From positions 64,501 to 128,500 of the forward strand of contig NC_089453.1 in the NCBI RefSeq assembly GCF_026210795.1: a stretch of 64,000 bases of DNA, given 5' to 3'. Of the stretch, positions 1 through 10,083 are shown piece after piece; the stretch's first letter is position 1, and every line of letters begins with the position of its first letter. Origin of the DNA: Rhizophagus irregularis (taxonomy: Eukaryota; Glomeromycota; Glomeromycetes; Glomerales; Glomeraceae). Below the pieces are notes generated by a model. The model was not told the origin of the DNA, did not search any database, and saw nothing but the letters and a program-made list of their open reading frames with translations. Made by a program: the position numbers and the translations under genes.

Positions 1-150
1 TGGTATTTATTGAACCCCTTATTTATTGTATATAAAGATGAAGATATGAAAAAACAAGGTGGACGTTTATTAATTTCGAATTTTAATCTGAATATTCATG
101 TGATTTTTAATCATGAAGATTCTTCATGGTTTGCACCTATAATATGATAA
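1..150 (+). CDS. Possible 3' end of a truncated coding region
   Basis: Frame 1 is open from the first base of the window to a TGA at 148-150, about 49 codons. The residue mix is ordinary (ends ...HEDSSWFAPII), unlike the lysine/phenylalanine-only readings of the surrounding AT-rich DNA. I do not recognise the product. It could be the last exon of a gene lying to the left, a transposon fragment, or chance. Confidence 0.25.
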
Positions 151-272
151 TACATGTTTGATATTGGAAAAGCTATATATTGAAAAATAAATCTTTGATT
201 ATATGGTGGAGTGAGGAGCACTGTTATTTTTATTTTTATCAAAATTATTGGCATACACTTATTGAGAATTAT

Positions 273-1140
273 TTATGCTATAGATTTGAAATTATTCCAT
301 ATTGAAAAAAAAATTTTCTCACAGAACTTGGTTTGTATTAGTAAGATTATTGGAAACCTACAAAAAAAAAAGAAACAGTTAATTTGTTTCTTTAATAAAA
401 CTGAAGTTTTGAAAAATTCAAAACTTACCAATCCAATAAAGTCCGAAGGAGAAATCTACAAAAAAAAAGATGAAACAATTAGTTTAATGTTTCTTCAATA
501 AAAAAATCAAAGTTTTGAAATATATTTGAAACTTACCTACAAATCGATAATGGAAACCTACAAAAAAAAAAGAAACGGTTAGTTCGTTTCTTTAATAATA
601 ATAAAAAATGAAGTTTCGAAAAATTCAAAACTTACCTATCCAATAAAAAGTCTAAAGGGGAAATCTACAAAAAAAAAGAAGAAACAATTAGTTTAATGTT
701 TCTTCAATAAAAAAAAATTAAAGTTTTGAAATATATTCGAAACTTACCCATTACCCCAATTCGTTAATGGAAACCTACAAAAAAAAATAAAGAAAATGAT
801 TAGTCCGTTTCTTTAATAATAATAAAAAATAAAGTTTTGAAACACACATCAAAACTTACATGTCTATTTCTCAATAATAGTACGAAGAAGAACCTACAAA
901 AAAAATAAAGAAATGGTTAGCAAACTGATTCTTTTATAAAAAAAAATCTCAAAAAGTTTCAAAATATTTCAAAAACTTACCTGATCTATCAGTCTGAAGT
1001 AAAAGCCTACAAAAAGAAGAAAGAAACGATTAGTAAATCATTTTTTTTAAAGTTTTAAAATAACCCAACTTTGAAATTTACCATTGACTAATCTATGCCT
1101 TAAACCTTAATATCTATTATATTTTAAGGGTGTCTTGAAC
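273..1140 (-). pseudogene. Array of mini-exons separated by 71-87 nt introns, probably decayed gene
   Basis: On the minus strand at least seven short stretches, each preceded by a poly-T tract plus GTAG and followed by GTAAGTTT, are regularly spaced. Predicted exons are 1082-1140, 981-1006, 860-893, 748-774, 636-664, 537-557, 429-455 and a last one ending at 357. Predicted introns are 75, 87, 85, 83, 78, 81 and 71 nt. Exon/intron pairs are duplicated: introns 358-428 and 558-635 resemble each other, as do 456-536 and 665-747, so the array grew by copying a two-exon unit of about 208 bp. The last three exons read through in one frame to a TAA at 273-275, but upstream exons contain stops in every combined frame I tried, for example in 1082-1140 and 748-774. 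It is therefore either a decayed gene or a spliced non-coding transcript. Family unknown. Confidence 0.5.
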
Positions 1141-1339
1141 CTACAAAAAAAAAGAATGAAAACATTAGCAAACGTTTCGTTAAATAAAATTTTTAAAAAA
1201 ATCTAACTCTCCTACCAAAATTCCTACACGTCTAAAAGCTGAATAACTAAAAAAAAAAATTTGAAATTAGTTTATTAAGGTGAAAACAAGGGAAATAATA
1301 AAAATTTAAAATACCGTATCCAAAGAGCTAAGGTGTCAC

Positions 1340-1525
1340 TTAAAAAGAAGGAAGAGAGAATGGATGAAAGAAAGGAAAAAGAAAAAGACGAAAAAGTGAG
1401 AGGGAAAGGAAGACGAAAGAGTGAGTAGAAAGGGGAAGACGAAAGAGTGACGAATGGGGTGAGTGGAAAAATAAAATGAAAAAGTGAGTGGAAAGGGAAG
1501 TATGAGAAAAAAAAGGTTTAATTCA
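1340..1525. repeat. Purine-rich imperfect tandem repeat
   Basis: The plus strand is almost pure A/G, with the phrase GAAGACGAAAGAGTGA recurring at short and irregular spacing. The minus-strand reading of this tract is a phenylalanine/serine-rich low-complexity peptide and is not a credible protein. Confidence 0.6.
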
Positions 1526-1843
1526 AGTTTAATAAATATAGTATCACTTATCGCGAAATGCACGTGATACATAATTTTATAAAATATCAACTAAAAGTTA
1601 TTGGTCAATTTTTTTTGATTTTTAAGTTTAGCCAAAATCTAGTTGAATCACATGACACTTCAGATGAAATTTTACCAAAAGGTCTTGGTGACGAAAGAAA
1701 TGATTTTGATCAGTGATCGTGCCTATAGTGAGATGAAAATTACTTTTATAGATCTAATTAAAGGTATAATTTCTTGTAAGTTAGCAATGTATACATCCTT
1801 AATTTTTGAAAATCAGAATTTACAAGAAAAATTCTTAGTTTTA
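1526..1843. other. AT-rich spacer, no supported gene
   Basis: A plus-strand reading of about 80 codons (1643-1888) exists, but it runs into the foldback element and resembles nothing I know. No RNA gene or strong repeat was seen. Confidence 0.4.
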
Positions 1844-2308
1844 TTACAGCTATTTTCTAAATTATTGACCCCCCCCTGTTATTTTTAAAAAATTTTTCAG
1901 ATACAGTCAGACGCAATCAGACGCAGTCAGACACAGTAATTCTGGCTGACTTATAGTGCCGGCCGGAATTATGAGTCATGTGGTTACACAAATTCCAAAA
2001 AAGGAAATTTTGAATTTGCAAAAATCACAAAAATATTTTTTGTGGAATGGGTATCGCCAAAAAAAGGAAATATTATCGTGTTAAATTTCCTTTTTTGGCA
2101 ATACCCATTTCACAAAAAATATTTGTGATTTTTGCAAATTCAAAATTTTCCTTTTTTGGAATTTGTGTAACCACATGACTCATAATTCCGGCCGGCACTA
2201 TAAATCAGCCCGAATTACTGCGTCGACTGCGTTCCGATTGCGTCGACTGCGTCCGAAAATTTTTTTAAAAATAACAGTGGAGGCCAATAATTTAGAAAAT
2301 AGCTGTAA
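1844..2308. mobile_element. Foldback (palindromic) MITE-like element
   Basis: The left arm starting TTACAGCTATTTTCTAAATT at 1844 is the reverse complement of the right arm ending at 2308. Homology continues almost unbroken to a short centre near 2076. The arms contain iterated TCAGACGCA / TGCGTCGAC phrases and a CCGGCCGGAATTA block. No coding capacity. I could not define a target-site duplication. It sits directly against the LTR fragment that follows, so it probably inserted into that LTR. Confidence 0.75.
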
Positions 2309-2463
2309 GTTCGAGAATTTAAAATAATATTTGGTAAGAAAATAATATTTTGTAATTTTTGTAACTAATTTTTATTTTAAACCAAGCATAGATATTATAC
2401 GAACTCAACACGTCGGTGGCAACATACGATATTTTATTTTAATATCCTATGGGCGGCGTGTCA
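2309..2463 (+). mobile_element. 5' LTR remnant (3' part) of the Ty3/Gypsy element
   Basis: This 155-bp block matches the ends of the LTR copies at 15735-16195 and 16196-16640 almost base for base, and all three finish with GGGCGGCGTGTCA. The CA end fits an LTR terminus. The left part is missing, replaced by the foldback element. A candidate primer-binding site follows directly. Confidence 0.75.
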
Positions 2464-2469
2464 CATTTT

Positions 2470-2485
2470 TGGTGCATGCTTCGAG
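2470..2485 (+). promoter_or_regulatory. Candidate primer-binding site
   Basis: TGGTGCATGCTTCGAG begins a few bases after the LTR end. Retrotransposon primer-binding sites typically start with TGG, complementary to a tRNA CCA end. I did not match it to a specific tRNA. Confidence 0.45.
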
Positions 2486-2580
2486 AAAGTAAAAGATTGT
2501 TGTCTTCATACAAGATCTAAATGAGAAATAAAAGAAAATTATATGAGAAAATGAAAGAAAATTTGTGAAATTAATAAGGA

Positions 2581-2690
2581 ATGATGATATGAGAAATCAT
2601 CAAAGAAATATGAGAAAAGGAAGGATGATATGAGAAATCATCAAAGAAATATGAGAAAAGGAAAGATGATATGAGAAATCATCAAAGAAA
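2581..2690. repeat. Tandem repeat, about 42 bp, ~2.7 copies
   Basis: The unit containing GATGATATGAGAAATCATC and AAAGAAATATGAGAAAAGGA repeats three times, the last copy partial. Each unit includes the small inverted pair GATGATAT...AATCATC. Non-coding. Confidence 0.8.
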
Positions 2691-4794
2691 TGATAAGATA
2701 AGTAAGACTTATCTGAAATATGAGAAAAATGTTACTATATATGAAAAAGGATATCAATCACTGCGCATGTAATAAAATTTAAGGGCAAATTTTTCTTATT
2801 ATGATAGCCATATTAAAAATTATGGTGCCGTATAGTTATTAATTATATAGACTTATGTATGTAGATCAAAATCGGCTAAAATAAATTTTATTGGTTAAAA
2901 TTGATGATTTTTGAATCCATAATTCTGGCCAAATTTTGCTTAATTCCGGCCTATTTTATAATGCCGGCCTAAATTTTATAAAAATTGAAAAATGCAGTTC
3001 AAATGTAACATCACATTTATATAAAATAACTTTCAAACTAAATATAGAAAATAATACTTCTTGACAACATCTAAGAGTGTGTTGAAAAATTTCTTCAAAT
3101 ACTTTTTGTTTTTTAAGGTGGATCTTAACTAGAAGTTGGTACATTTTATTTGCTAAAAATAAGGAATAATGAGAAAAACTTGAAATTTGTCAAATATAGT
3201 AAATAATTTAAACTCCAAATTAAGACAGAAAGTATTTTATATAATTTTATAACAAAAAAAAAGCTAAAAAAAATATTAACTCAAATAAATTTTCAAATAA
3301 ACCCAGAATCTATAAAGAAAAATTTCCCTTTTTTTCATTATATTTGTATAATAGTATTATAAATTCTTTATTATTTCAATGGTTTTAATTACAAAACAAA
3401 CTATTTTCTAATTTAAAAAACAATTTGAATATTAAAATAAAAAAATTTCGTGATGAAATAAATAGGAATCTAATATTAAAACATGATTGGACAAAAGTGG
3501 ATTTACTAAAAATAATGAAAATTTTGTAGTTTTTTTTAATTTAAAACAAATATATTATTCAAAAATAAATCTAATAATACTCTTCCCTTCTTTTTTTCCT
3601 ATAATAAATAAAATTTTATCATTATTTCATATTAAAAAATAGAGAAAATTTGATAAATTCAATAATAAACAAAATTCTTATTGGGTGACCGACCTTATTA
3701 ACTTAATAAAAGCTGTTTCTTTTGAAAAGTTACACCTAAAAATAAAATATTTATTATTAGTTAAAGGATTCTCATTAAAATTTATTGAAGTAAAAATTCT
3801 TTTTTTTATTAAAAAATCAATTTTTTTGTGTTTATACAAAAACTACCTGAATAACTACTATTAAACCCTTAGAAAATCTTTTTTCTCTTGCAAAATTACA
3901 TATATTTTTGCTATTAAAACTATATATTTGTCCAAACTTTTAAAAGGATCTCAAAAAAAGTTCATTTTTTAACGTAAACTTCTTGTATATGCGAAGAGAA
4001 AAAAAAAATTTCAAAAATGGAAAATTAACTTCAGAGACTAGTAAAGCACATGATGTTCTATCAAATTACTTAATTTGTATGGGAGTTACATATTAAAATT
4101 GACGGTTTATCATAAAATGAAGTGACTCAAATATGGTTACATGAATTTTTTTTAATATGAAAATGATTTGCATATTACATGCACGGTGATTGATATAGTA
4201 AAAGTAATATTATGAAAAAGGAATATTACAGAATATATGAGAAATGAAAATATACGATATATTGAAAAAGTATATATTGAAAAGATGAATGAAATATTCA
4301 AGATAATAATGAAAAGATTTAAAAAATTAAATGAAAATAAAAATTTATAATGAGAATGAATTTTGTGGATAATAAAAAGTTAATAAATGATTAAAAAATT
4401 CAAAAGTATTATAAGAAAAGAAAGTTATTAGTAACAAATCCGTAAACTACTATACTTCTATGAAGAAGGTAAAGGCAAGCCCAGTATAGGTTACTAAATG
4501 AAAAAGAAAATTAAAGGATATTGTAAATATGAGAAATATTGAAATGTTATTATTTGAAATATGAGAAATAATTTTATTACAATAAAAGAATGATATGAAA
4601 GATTGTAAAAGATAATAATGAATTATATGAAATAAATGATGTAATAATGATATAATATAAAAATAAAAAGAAATTGCGTAAGCACGTTGCGTAAACAATA
4701 TAAAATGTAATAAAATATTTAATCAAAAAGAGAGAACATGAGTTCAGTTACAGAAATGAATAAATAAAATGAGAATTATACTGTGACAAGTCAT

Positions 4795-4945
4795 GTGTTA
4801 TAAGCGCAGTAAAAATCATGTGATTAAAATGCAGTAGAAAAATAAAATGTTGTACAAATCACGTGAGTAATGTAAATCACGTGATGAAGCGCAGTAAATA
4901 AAAGAAATAAAAGAAAGTATAAGTCACGTGATGAGGCGTAGTAAA
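4795..4945. promoter_or_regulatory. Cluster of CACGTG(A) and GCGCAGTA motifs
   Basis: ATCACGTGA or TCATGTG boxes alternate with GCGCAGTA / ATGCAGTA boxes at roughly 30-50 bp spacing. The same pair of motifs recurs in the 3' LTR (about 10195-10220 and 15745-15770), so this looks like retrotransposon promoter or enhancer sequence. CACGTG is the E-box core bound by bHLH factors. The function is inferred. Confidence 0.45.
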
Positions 4946-5266
4946 ATATATATAGACCTCCCCAGTCTGAGGAGATTGTGGACTTAGAATATTTTTCTCA
5001 AAATTTTATAAAATGATAATAATAAATAAATAAGAGAATAGTAAGGAAATAGTTGTGTCACCAGGGGCATTTGTCAACAGAAATTTTAGTACGTTGATCG
5101 CTTAAAAATCCGTGGCTATCCAATTATAATAAGAAAATATTAATGAATTATAAAATGAAATGCGAGAAATAAAATAATATGAAATAGATTTGAAATAAAT
5201 ATTTTGGAAGTTAATATAAGAAAAAGATTAAAAGTTATTAAAAAGTTTAATTTTGTAGTATATAGA

Positions 5267-5336
5267 ACTGGGAGAACCCCAGTATAAATAAGCCTTTGTT
5301 AGTGATCATATTAGTCTGATACTGGGCGGCCCCAGT
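5267..5336 (+). repeat. Two tandem hairpins ahead of gag
   Basis: CTGGGAGAACCCCAG and CTGGGCGGCCCCAG are perfect 5-bp-stem hairpins spaced 54 bp apart, each followed by TATAAATA. The surrounding 50 bp is partly duplicated. They may be promoter-proximal boxes or a leader RNA structure. Confidence 0.5.
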
Positions 5337-5598
5337 TATAAATAATCCCTAGCTTTGATCACAGTTTATTTGCGCAAGATATAGAAAATTTATAAATAAA
5401 ATCGCGATTATAGATTATGTTATAGAATGCATAAAGAAATTATAGAATCAAAGCTGGAACTTTGAAAATATTAGAATTTTAATTGTATTTTAAAGAGGTA
5501 AAAGATAAAATAGTAATTTAAATGATGATTAAGTTAATAATAAAATTTTATAAAATATAAATAAAAGTGAAATTATGAAATGTTTAAATAAATAAAAA

Positions 5599-6970
5599 AT
5601 GTCTGATATATACGATGAATTAGAAGAGATTAAAAGAAGACATGAAATAGAGAAACATAATGAATCAAAAGAAGAATATCAAGTAGATCCTTCATGCTTA
5701 AAATGTTATAGAACTGATGAAATAGAAATAGGAGATTGGTTTAAAAGATTTTGGAAAATTTTTCAAAAAGTAATACTGGAAGCAATGAGTTATAATAGAA
5801 ACACATATACAAAATTAATGGAATATATAGTATTGACAAGAAAGGATGGAGAAGAAAGTTATCCATCCAGTAAAAAGAAAAGAAATAAAGAATTTGAGAA
5901 AATAAAAAAAAGAAGGAGAAAAACTGTTAGATATAATTGTAAGGTCAATTAGGTATAGAAATAAATCAGATTATAGAAAAATAGGAATTATATCAGTAAT
6001 AAAAGTAATATGTGAACATTATATACTCAGTGAAGATAACGAGTTCATATTAGATGATCAAACAGAAGAGAATTTGTTAGGGAATAAAGAATTGTTGACG
6101 TATAGATATATTATAGAAGATGATGAATTGGATATAAGATTTGTAAAATTTGAAGAATGGTTGGAAGAAATAGAATTAGTAACTATTAAGAATAAAGGAT
6201 ATGGTATTATGAGAAATTTTAAAGAAATATTACATTTAGAAGAAAATATTGCAGAAGAAGAAAATAGAGAGAAAATCAAGAAGTTTCAGAAAAGTATAAC
6301 ATATCAATGGTGGGATGGAAATAAATATCCAAAACCATGGATGAACGATGATTTAACAGATAAGATAATAGAGAAAATTGTAGAAACAAAAGGTTTTGTT
6401 GAAGAACAAAGTGACGTAGGAAAACTAGAAAGTTCAGATGATGTGGGAGAATCAAGTTCAAATGAAGGAGACGAACATATAGAAAGAATATACAGAAATT
6501 ATTGGTTAGAGAATGGTTATAAAATTGATATTGAAGAAATAAGACGAATAATAAATTTTAGAGTAGAATATGAAATAATAAAAACTAAAGAATTTATGAA
6601 ATTTTACAAAATTATTGAAGAATTAGATGACAAAGGAATAGAAGAAGAATTAAGAATATGGCATTATATGTATACAATAGAATGTCCAATGTATAACAAA
6701 ATAATATTAAAGAAAGAAACAATAAAAGCGGTAGAATATAATAAAGAATTTATAGAAAGAATATGTAAAAGTTGTTATGAAAAAGAATTAGAAAATGTAG
6801 AAGCTAAGAATGAATTGATAATGAAAACAACGGGTGTAAATATAGAACAAATAAGACAAGAAAAGAATATAGAAGAAATTTTAAAAGAAGAAATGAATAA
6901 AAAAGAAGAAAATGAAATATATTTAATAAATAATGAAGAAAAAGGACATATCATAGAGGAAAACTATTAG
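5599..6970 (+). pseudogene. gag-like region of the Ty3/Gypsy element, frameshifted
   Basis: The reading frame from the ATG at 5599 runs to 5952. Coding then continues in another frame from about 5922 through 6970, so a single-base frameshift splits it. The product is strongly charged (Lys/Glu-rich), with a CLKC motif near residue 35 and a later ICKSCYEKE stretch. Gag identity is inferred from position just upstream of pol rather than from a recognised domain. No D[ST]G protease motif was found. A further frame change near 6960 separates it from pol. Confidence 0.6.
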
Positions 6971-7002
6971 GTCTTGGCCATAATGATGGAGAGACATTAA
7001 AG

Positions 7003-8600
7003 ATGCACAAAGATTGGACAGACGAAATAAAATATAAAGATTTAGAGAAATTACAAGAGAAAGAATTAAAAGATTTAGTTAAAGAATATGAAGATATTTG
7101 TATATATGGAAATAAGAAAATAAGTAAAACAAATATAGTAAAATGCAATATAAGGATAAAAGATGAAATGCCAATAAATCAAAAAGCATATAGAGAATAT
7201 ATATGCTGCCCAAATTATTTTGGGATGCCATAATTACAATTTGGGATGTCATAATTCATTTGGTTTATATATAATTTACTATGTAAAGTTCTAAAATAAT
7301 TTGGGATGCCATAATTGAATTTGGGATTTTACTTATAATTACGGCAGTCCAAAATAATTTGGGTGGCATGTATAATAGAGAAAGTACAGAAAATAGAGAA
7401 ATAATAAAAAGAGAAATAGAAGAAATAATACAAGAATCATGTAGTCCATGGTCATCACCAGTAGTAATAGTAAATAAAAAGACAGGAGATAAAAGATTTT
7501 GTATAGATTTTAAAAAAATAAATCAAATGACGATAACAGACGCATATCGTTTGCCAAGAATAAATGACTTATTAGAAAAATTTAGAATAGCAAAATGGTT
7601 TACAACAATCGATTTAGCAAGTGGATATTGGCAAATAGAAATGAAGGAAGAAGATAAAGAAAAGACAGCATTTATTTGTAGTCAAGGATTATATGAATTT
7701 AATGTTATGCCGTTTGGATTAAAAAATGCACCGGCAATATTTCAAAGAACAATGAATAAAATATTTAAAGAATACTTAGATAAATTTATGAACGTATATA
7801 TAGATGATATTATAATATATTCGAAAAATTGGAATGAACATTTACAACATATAAAAATAGTATTAGAAGAATTAAGAAAAGCGAATATGATGTTAAAGTT
7901 AAAGAAATGTGAATGGGCGAAAAAGAATGTAGAATATTTGGGACATATAGTAAGAACAGATGGATTAAAACCAGATGATAAGAAAATAGAAAAGATTAAA
8001 AATTTAAAACCACCAAAGAATATCAAACAAATAAGAGAAATAAATGGATTATGTTCATATTATAGAAAATTTGTGAAAGGATATTCAAAAATAGTAAAAC
8101 CAATAATGGAATTAACGAGAAAGAATGTTCCTTTTGTGTGGACAGATAAACAACAAAAAGCATTAGAAGAATTAAAAGAAAAATTAATAAATTATCCGAT
8201 ATTACAACATCCAAATTTTGAAAAAGAATTTATATTAATAACAGATACATCAGGAGAAGGATTAGGAGCTATATTAGAACAATTAGATGAAAATAATAGA
8301 GAAATAGTTATTAGTTATGCGAGTAGAAGTTTAGTAAATGCAGAAAAGAGGTATCTGATAACAGAATTGGAATGTTTAGCAGTATTTTGGGGAATAAAAT
8401 ATTTTCATAAATATTTATTTGGAAGAAAATTTAAAGTAATAACAGATCATGCAGCATTAAAAGGATTTATAAGTACATCAAAAGTTCCTAAAGGAAGAAG
8501 AGGAAGATGGATGATGGAATTACAATAATATGATTTTGAAATAATACATAGACCAGGAAAAGAAAATAAAAACGCCGATGCAATGTCAAGGTTAATATGA
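7003..8600 (+). pseudogene. Ty3/Gypsy pol: reverse transcriptase and RNase H, broken
   Basis: The N-terminal RT lead-in (7003-7197, ending NQKAYRE) is cut by a 177-bp MITE and resumes at about 7383. The RT shows SPWSSPVVIV, CIDFKKIN, LASGYWQIEM, MPFGLKNAPAIFQ and the catalytic YIDD box near 7797-7812. RNase H follows with ITDTSGEGLGA, ELECLAVFWGI and TDHAALKGF. An in-frame TAA at 8526-8528 interrupts the domain just before its usual end; the same frame continues downstream with IIHRPGKENKNADAMSR and stops at 8600. The conserved catalytic residues show descent from an active element, but the MITE and the nonsense codon make this copy inactive. Confidence 0.93.
7198..7374. mobile_element. MITE-B copy inserted in RT, TSD ATAGAGAA
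   Basis: A 177-bp element with inverted ends TATATATGCTGCCC... and ...GGGTGGCATGTATA is flanked by the direct repeat ATAGAGAA (7190-7197 and 7375-7382). Internally it repeats AATTTGGGATG(C/T)CATAATT. A second copy, in the other orientation, lies at 25126-26751. The 8-bp duplication fits hAT-like mobilisation. It disrupts the RT reading frame. Confidence 0.92.
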
Positions 8601-8659
8601 GAAAGATAAAAAGTTAAAAATAATAAATAATAACGAATAACGAGATAAATAAAATTAAA

Positions 8660-10019
8660 AATGGTTGAAAGAATAGGATTAGAAATATATGTATTTATAA
8701 TTCATACAAATATAAATTATCATTGCATATTATTTGAAGATAAAGAAATAAAATTTATTTTACCATTTGAAAACGAAATAGAAAATTTATTAACAAATAG
8801 ATGAAAAAGAATATGATAAAATTTTAAAGAATATAGAAAAAGAAGAAAAATACGTACAAGAAAATGGAGTTTTATATAAAATTAAAGATGAAAATAAGTT
8901 TAGAGTAATAAGAAGATTTGAATTAGAAGGAATAATGTATATGATGCATGATCATGAATTATCAGCACATTTTGGGATTCAAGCTACATATGAAAAAGTA
9001 AAAGAAAAATATTGGTGGAAGAATATGAAACGAGATGTAGAAAAATACGTAAAAAGTTGTGATAATTGTCAAAGAAGAAATAATCCACAAGGGTTACATG
9101 AATTACATCCAATAGAAGTAAAAGAACCTTTTCATATGATTGGGATAGATGTGATAGGACCATTATCAAGAACAGAAGAAGGAAATAAATATATAGTAGT
9201 AGCAATAGATTTCTTTACGAAATGGCCAGAAGCAAAAGTAATAAAAGAAGCGAATGCAAAAGAAATATCAAAATTCATTTATGAAGAAATAATTTGTCGA
9301 CATGGATGTCCAAAGAAAATACTACAGATAATGGATCAGAATTTAATAATCAATTAACTAAAAATCTTACAGAAAAATTTAATGTTCAACATAAATTCTC
9401 AACTCCTTATCACCCTAAAACAAATGGATTAGTAGAACGATTTAATAAAACATTAATAGAATCATTGGCGAAATTAGTAAAAGAAAAATTAACGAGATAT
9501 AGAAATAGAGAATATGAAGATAAAAATTGGGATCAAAGAATAGCACCAATATTATTTGCATATAGGAGTAAAATACAAAAATCAAGTAAAATGACACCAT
9601 TTTATTTGACTTATGGAAGAAGAGTAATATTACTAAATGATGAAGAAATTAAAGGAATTACAATGATTAAAAGAATAGAACATATAATAGAAGAATTACC
9701 AATAAAAAGAAATGAAGCAAAGAAAAATATTGAAAAAGCACAAAAACAACAAAAGAAATATCATGATAAAATTGGAAAACGAAAACAAAACCTTCAAATA
9801 GGAGATAAAGTATTATACTTTGATGCAGCGAAATACAAAACACATACGGGAAAACTAGAAGAAAAATGGAAGGGACCATATTATATACATGAAATAATAA
9901 TAAATGGATCATACAAAATTAAAGAATTAAATGGAAGAATTTTAAGAAGACCAATAAATGGAGAATTATTAAAGGAATATTTTGATAGGGAAATATTTGA
10001 ACCATATATAATAATATAA
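8660..10019 (+). pseudogene. Ty3/Gypsy integrase with GPY/F module, frameshifted
   Basis: The zinc-binding HHCC module (HDHELSAHFG ... CDNCQ) lies at about 8940-9070. The catalytic core follows with GIDVIGP (first Asp), TDNGSEF (second Asp) and NGLVERFNKT (Glu), a complete D,D-35-E set. The first Asp is in the 8935-9357 frame. The second Asp and the Glu are in the 9294-10019 frame, so a one-base frameshift near 9320 separates them. The C-terminus carries the GPY/F motif (KWKGPYYIHEI), typical of Gypsy integrases. No chromodomain was seen. The region 8600-8934 is in poor condition, with several stops. Confidence 0.9.
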
Positions 10020-10069
10020 TATGTTTGAGACCCGAATTCGATTCTTAATTTATGGGACATAAATTTTTC

Positions 10070-10083
10070 AAGAGGAGGATAAA
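10070..10083 (+). promoter_or_regulatory. Polypurine tract
   Basis: AAGAGGAGGATAAA stands directly before the TG that opens the 3' LTR. Such a purine run primes plus-strand synthesis in LTR retrotransposons. Confidence 0.7.

Larger units (their letters stand above)
2464..5598 (+). other. Retrotransposon leader / non-coding internal region
   Basis: Over 3 kb of AT-rich DNA lies between the LTR remnant and gag. It holds a 42-bp tandem repeat (2581-2690), GGCC-containing motifs (2924-2975), scattered ATGAGAAAT phrases, a CACGTG cluster and a pair of hairpins just before gag. No coding region is supported between 2700 and 4780. The length suggests that extra sequence has inserted here. Confidence 0.5.

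Noticed and set aside
211-501. Plus-strand reading of 96 codons
   Set aside because: Crosses the minus-strand mini-exon/intron array and is lysine/isoleucine-rich; its openness follows from A-rich introns.
1336-1590. Minus-strand hydrophobic 84-codon reading
   Set aside because: It is the complement of a purine-rich imperfect repeat, giving a phenylalanine/serine low-complexity peptide.
4450-4698. Minus-strand 82-codon hydrophobic reading
   Set aside because: Antisense of A/G-rich retrotransposon leader, with no recognisable domain.
6940-7003. Programmed gag-pol frameshift
   Set aside because: A frame change exists here, but this copy has other random frameshifts and nonsense codons and I saw no slippery site, so decay is the simpler reading.
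6951-10019. Several minus-strand readings opposite gag-pol
   Set aside because: Shadows of the conserved pol frames; none has independent features.
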